DNA of 7,012 nucleotides from an uncultured Erysipelotrichaceae bacterium (lineage in GTDB: Bacteria > Bacillota_I > Bacilli_A > RF39 > UBA660): positions 1-7,012 of the forward strand of contig CADBSI010000030.1 in assembly GCA_902797275.1 (NCBI GenBank). Direction: 5' to 3'. Both the position numbers and the translations under genes were made by a program. Below the pieces are notes generated by a model that made no database searches, was not told the DNA's origin, and was given only the letters and a program-made list of their open reading frames with translations. This document shows, piece by piece, positions 4,803 to 7,012 of the stretch (positions within the stretch are counted from its first letter, which is position 1; the number at the start of each line of letters is the position of its first letter).

Positions 4803-6791
4803 AATTGTAAAACATTTTTCTTTTTTATTACCATTTACATCATATAAAGCTCCACATATATATTGAGTACGTGATATATTTTCAATGGTAATTGTTTTAG
4901 TAGCATTTTTACCTGACAAAGTAAGATTACTACTATAATTATTACATCCACTAATATTTGTAGTTGTACAATATCTTAAATTTTTTAAACCTACCGTAGA
5001 TTTAGCACCTATTAATAAAGTTATATTATTACCACTTGCAAGAAATTTTGATATATTTAATTCTAAAGTTGATTCACCTGTTTTAACAACAGCATAGTAT
5101 TCTTTTTTAACTTCAGAACTATTTCCTGTATCTTTTCCTATAACTTCTAAACGGTAGTAACCATCCCCCTTATTAAAATTTATAGTTTGACCTACTTTAG
5201 TTATGCTTCCTAGCACAAATGATGTAGTTTTATTCACTTCTTCTTCTGAGATGCCATAATAAATTCTATATACTACGTTTTTTACACAATCAGCTAATGC
5301 TGTAACTTCAACTCCTGGTATTGGTTGTGATTTTAAAAATGGTTTAGCTTGACCATAAGAATAGTTAGAAACTGTAGTACCATTGTTTTTTTGATTATTA
5401 GAAATAGTAATCATACCATATGATGAGCATGTAGAAGGTTCTGTATTATTATTATTATTATTATCATTGTTATTATTGTTGTTATTATTGTTGTTATTAT
5501 TGTTATTATTGTTATTATTGTTATTATCATTGTTATTATTTTCTGGTTGAGTATTTGAATTAGATGTAACATTAACAGAAACAAGAGCTACTTTATTACC
5601 ATCTTCAGTTTTAACTGTTATAACTGCTGTTCCAACACCAACAGCTGCAACTAGGCCATTACCATCAACAACAGCAATTTTTGTATTACTTGATTGGAAA
5701 GATACTTTTTTATTTGTAGCATTACTTGGTGTAATGGCATATTGAATTTTCTTTATTCCTGAAACCTTCATATTATAAGAATTTCCATTTGTTATTGTAA
5801 TACCAGATACAGCTATACTATTTGAATGAACAACTACTTCAAGTCTTGCTGTTATATTATTACTAGTACTTGCAATTATTGTACAAGTTCCAGCACTTTT
5901 ACCAGTTATAACCCCATTACTATCAACAGTTGCAATACTTGAATTACTAGTTGACCAGCTTAAGGATTTATTTGTTGCATTATCAGGTTCAACTCTTGAA
6001 ATTACTTGAGCAGTTCCACCTACTACTAACTCTTTATCTAAACCTACTAAATATAAATTAGTTGCATCTATTCTAGTACTACCGCTACTAACTACTGTAA
6101 CCGTAATCTCAGCTGTTAAACCACTTTCTCCCTTAGCTACTATTGTTGTTTGACCAACATCAATCGCATTAACATAACCAGTATCACTTACAGTTGCAAC
6201 ACTTGAGTTATTACTTGAATATGTAATGTTTTCACTTGCACCTTCTGGTAATATTTCCAATTGTAATAAAACTCCTGCACCTTTTTTCAAAGTTATATCA
6301 CCTTGGGTAATTCTTATACTTGTTGCTTTTATAGCTGATTTTGTTACCACTACTTGACATGTCGTTTCATAACCACCATAACTTGCTACAATTGTTGTCT
6401 CTCCTTCTTTTTGAGCTGAAACAACACCATCATCATTAATGGTTGCAACTTCTGTATCTTCAGAATGCCAAACAATTACTGGATTATCTTCTTTACTATT
6501 TAAAACATCTCCAGTTAAAGAGAATTCCTCTCCTACTTCAAGTGTTATATTTCTTCTATTGATAACTACACTAACTGTACCAGTAGTGTTGTTGTTAGTA
6601 TTATTATTCTTACGATTTGAACAACCCTTAGCTAATAAAACTATAATTATTAAAGCAACACAAAATATAATTACATAAAAAGCAATTTTCTTGATTTTTT
6701 CCTTATTACCGTTATTATTATTGTTGTCATCACTGTAATAATTTTCTTCTTCATTTTCTGTTTCATTTTCATCAACATAATCAGTATACAT
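4797..6791 (-). CDS. Membrane-anchored surface protein with four BIG2-type Ig-like domains
   Basis: The protein has 664 residues from the ATG at 6791, which follows AGAGGGG (6803-6797). A longer in-frame start at 6842 lacks such a site and falls on the promoter. Residues 1-29 are hydrophilic and rich in Glu, Asp and Asn. KEKIKK and a single membrane helix (about 36-54) follow, so the protein is probably anchored with its C-terminus outside. Four BIG2-like repeats lie at about 72-150, 154-234, 240-322 and 326-410; each has the S..S.VATV(D).G.V....G.TTI pattern, e.g. SSNNSSVATV and TSNSSIATV. A 32-residue Asn/Asp linker (418-449) leads to a C-terminal region (about 450-664) of probably two beta-rich modules with several cysteines (e.g. 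CTTTNISGC and ICG...KC), which I cannot assign to a family. BIG2 domains occur in adhesins and cell-wall proteins, so a surface adhesion or structural role is likely but inferred. No LPxTG signal is present. Confidence 0.9.
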   Translation of the reverse strand: MYTDYVDENETENEEENYYSDDNNNNNGNKEKIKKIAFYVIIFCVALIIIVLLAKGCSNRKNNNTNNNTTGTVSVVINRRNITLEVGEEFSLTGDVLNSKEDNPVIVWHSEDTEVATINDDGVVSAQKEGETTIVASYGGYETTCQVVVTKSAIKATSIRITQGDITLKKGAGVLLQLEILPEGASENITYSSNNSSVATVSDTGYVNAIDVGQTTIVAKGESGLTAEITVTVVSSGSTRIDATNLYLVGLDKELVVGGTAQVISRVEPDNATNKSLSWSTSNSSIATVDSNGVITGKSAGTCTIIASTSNNITARLEVVVHSNSIAVSGITITNGNSYNMKVSGIKKIQYAITPSNATNKKVSFQSSNTKIAVVDGNGLVAAVGVGTAVITVKTEDGNKVALVSVNVTSNSNTQPENNNNDNNNNNNNNNNNNNNNNNNNNDNNNNNNTEPSTCSSYGMITISNNQKNNGTTVSNYSYGQAKPFLKSQPIPGVEVTALADCVKNVVYRIYYGISEEEVNKTTSFVLGSITKVGQTINFNKGDGYYRLEVIGKDTGNSSEVKKEYYAVVKTGESTLELNISKFLASGNNITLLIGAKSTVGLKNLRYCTTTNISGCNNYSSNLTLSGKNATKTITIENISRTQYICGALYDVNGNKKEKCFTIK
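5445..5540 (-). repeat. Asparagine-codon (AAT/AAC) triplet repeat encoding a linker
   Basis: There are 32 consecutive codons, 30 Asn and 2 Asp (pattern N4-D-N20-D-N6), written mostly as AAT and AAC in a short AAT-AAT-AAC rhythm. The tract joins the fourth Ig-like domain to the C-terminal module. Slippage in units of three bases would change linker length without breaking the frame. Confidence 0.9.
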
Positions 6792-6796
6792 ATTAT

Positions 6797-6803
6797 CCCC
6801 TCT
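6797..6803 (-). promoter_or_regulatory. Ribosome binding site that decides the start of the Ig-like protein
   Basis: AGAGGGG on the minus strand lies 5 bases before the ATG at 6791. No comparable site precedes the in-frame ATG at 6842, so the shorter protein is preferred. Confidence 0.75.
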
Positions 6804-6813
6804 TTTCACCAAT

Positions 6814-6842
6814 ATATTATCATATCTTTTTCCATTTTTCAA
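6814..6842 (-). promoter_or_regulatory. Extended -10 promoter of the Ig-like surface protein gene
   Basis: On the minus strand, TTGAAA (6842-6837) is followed after 17 bases by TAATAT (6819-6814), with TGn directly before the -10 box. An alternative -10, GATAAT, would give a 15-base spacer. Transcription would begin near 6807. Confidence 0.55.
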
Positions 6843-6903
6843 GTTAATTATTCAAGAACTCGAAATAAAAATGTAGTGTTACAATTGATGTGAAACAAAT
6901 TTA

Positions 6904-6932
6904 TAGAAAAAAAGTGATTCAAGTTGTATAAT
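6904..6932 (+). promoter_or_regulatory. Promoter of the plus-strand gene at the right edge
   Basis: TAGAAA (6904-6909, 4 of 6 matches to TTGACA) and a perfect TATAAT (6927-6932) are separated by 17 bases. Transcription would start near 6939 and read into the gene starting at 6977. Confidence 0.55.
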
Positions 6933-6976
6933 ATTGAGTTGATAAAAACAAATATTAACGAAAGGACTCGAATCAC
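6914..6976 (+). repeat. Inverted repeat whose right arm abuts the right-edge start codon
   Basis: GTGATTCAAG (6914-6923) pairs with CTCGAATCAC (6967-6976) with one mismatch; the outer 7 bp are perfect. The right arm fills the gap between the ribosome binding site and the ATG. The left arm lies upstream of the -10 box, so it is absent from the gene's own mRNA and present only in transcripts entering from outside. Confidence 0.55.
6961..6966 (+). promoter_or_regulatory. Ribosome binding site of the right-edge gene
   Basis: AAAGGA ends 10 bases before the ATG at 6977, a slightly long spacing. It identifies a gene whose frame is cut by the window edge. Confidence 0.6.
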
Positions 6977-7012
6977 ATGAATATTATAATAAAAAATAAT
7001 GAAAAAAGCAAA
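6977..7012 (+). CDS. Start of a plus-strand gene, possibly an IS4-type transposase (runs off right edge)
   Basis: Only 12 codons are visible, reading MNIIIKNNEKSK. The start is supported by AAAGGA 10 bases upstream and by a promoter at 6904-6932. A lysine-rich opening with an NNEKSK stretch resembles what I recall from IS4-family transposases of low-GC Firmicutes, but 12 residues cannot establish homology. The orientation opposite to all neighbours and the inverted repeat across the start region also suit a transposase. Any other small basic protein remains possible. Confidence 0.5.
   Translation, partial: MNIIIKNNEKSK

Larger units (their letters stand above)
6844..7012 (+). mobile_element. 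Possible left end of an insertion sequence (outer boundary not determinable)
   Basis: The layout resembles the upstream flank of an IS transposase gene. It faces opposite to all other genes, carries its own promoter and strong ribosome binding site, and has an inverted repeat that could shield the start site from read-through. Short motifs recur: TTCAAG at 6851 and 6918, CTCGAA at 6859 and 6967. The right end, the transposase body and any target duplication lie outside the window, so neither the terminal inverted repeat nor the family can be confirmed. Confidence 0.35.

Noticed and set aside
5445..5540. CRISPR-like or satellite array
   Set aside because: The periodicity is three bases and in frame with a coding gene; there are no spacer units.
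6615..6640. Lipoprotein signal in the Ig-like protein (LLAKGC after the membrane helix)
   Set aside because: Lys at -2 and the charged 35-residue N-terminal tail do not fit a lipobox; a plain membrane anchor fits better.
6439..6678. Plus-strand open frame opposite the N-terminal part of the Ig-like protein gene
   Set aside because: It is the antisense of the Ig-like repeats and membrane helix; its hydrophobic appearance comes from the complement.
838..6791. Use of UGA as tryptophan, as in mycoplasmas
   Set aside because: Tryptophan codons checked in the ATPase, the Ig-like protein and the TasA-like protein are TGG, and no frame needs to read through TGA.

Overview
The window comes from a very AT-rich, low-GC Gram-positive-type genome. 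Three things suggest this: the AAGGAG-like ribosome binding sites, the sigma-A-type promoters a few tens of bases from the start codons, and the mix of a SipW/TasA-like secreted protein, a membrane-anchored Ig-like protein and a fused MacB-type ABC transporter. All tryptophans I checked are TGG and no reading frame needs TGA as a sense codon, so the standard bacterial code fits and a Mycoplasma-type code is not needed. An uncultured gut Bacilli/Mollicutes-like organism is the best guess. That is an inference from composition and gene style, not a taxonomic proof.

Four genes lie on the minus strand, read from right to left. (1) 6791-4797 is a single-pass surface protein with an acidic cytoplasmic tail, one membrane helix, four BIG2-type Ig-like domains, a 32-residue Asn/Asp linker and a cysteine-containing C-terminal module. 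(2) 4603-2177 is an 808-residue fused ATPase-permease of the MacB/FtsX type with a large extracytoplasmic domain. (3) 2025-838 is a DUF4143-type AAA ATPase. (4) 737-1 is the N-terminal part of a TasA/camelysin-like secreted protein that runs off the left edge. At the right edge a plus-strand gene starts at 6977. Only 12 codons are visible, and its context looks like the left end of an insertion sequence.

Each minus-strand gene has its own promoter, and genes 1 and 2 have their own terminators, so the genes look like separate units rather than an operon. The two terminators share the same stem core, AAATAGGT/ACCTATTT. The four annotated start codons are set by ribosome binding sites. For three genes this places the start inside the longest open frame.

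I see no convincing new multi-gene system. The best leads are regulatory. A 17-bp palindrome very like a tet operator lies inside the 5' coding region of the TasA-like gene. A perfect 13-bp-arm palindrome covers the -35 box of the ATPase gene, which fits possible autoregulation. At the right edge, an inverted repeat could hide the transposase-like start site only in read-through transcripts. The window holds no tRNA, rRNA or CRISPR array that I could recognise, and no stretch over 300 bases lacks a gene.
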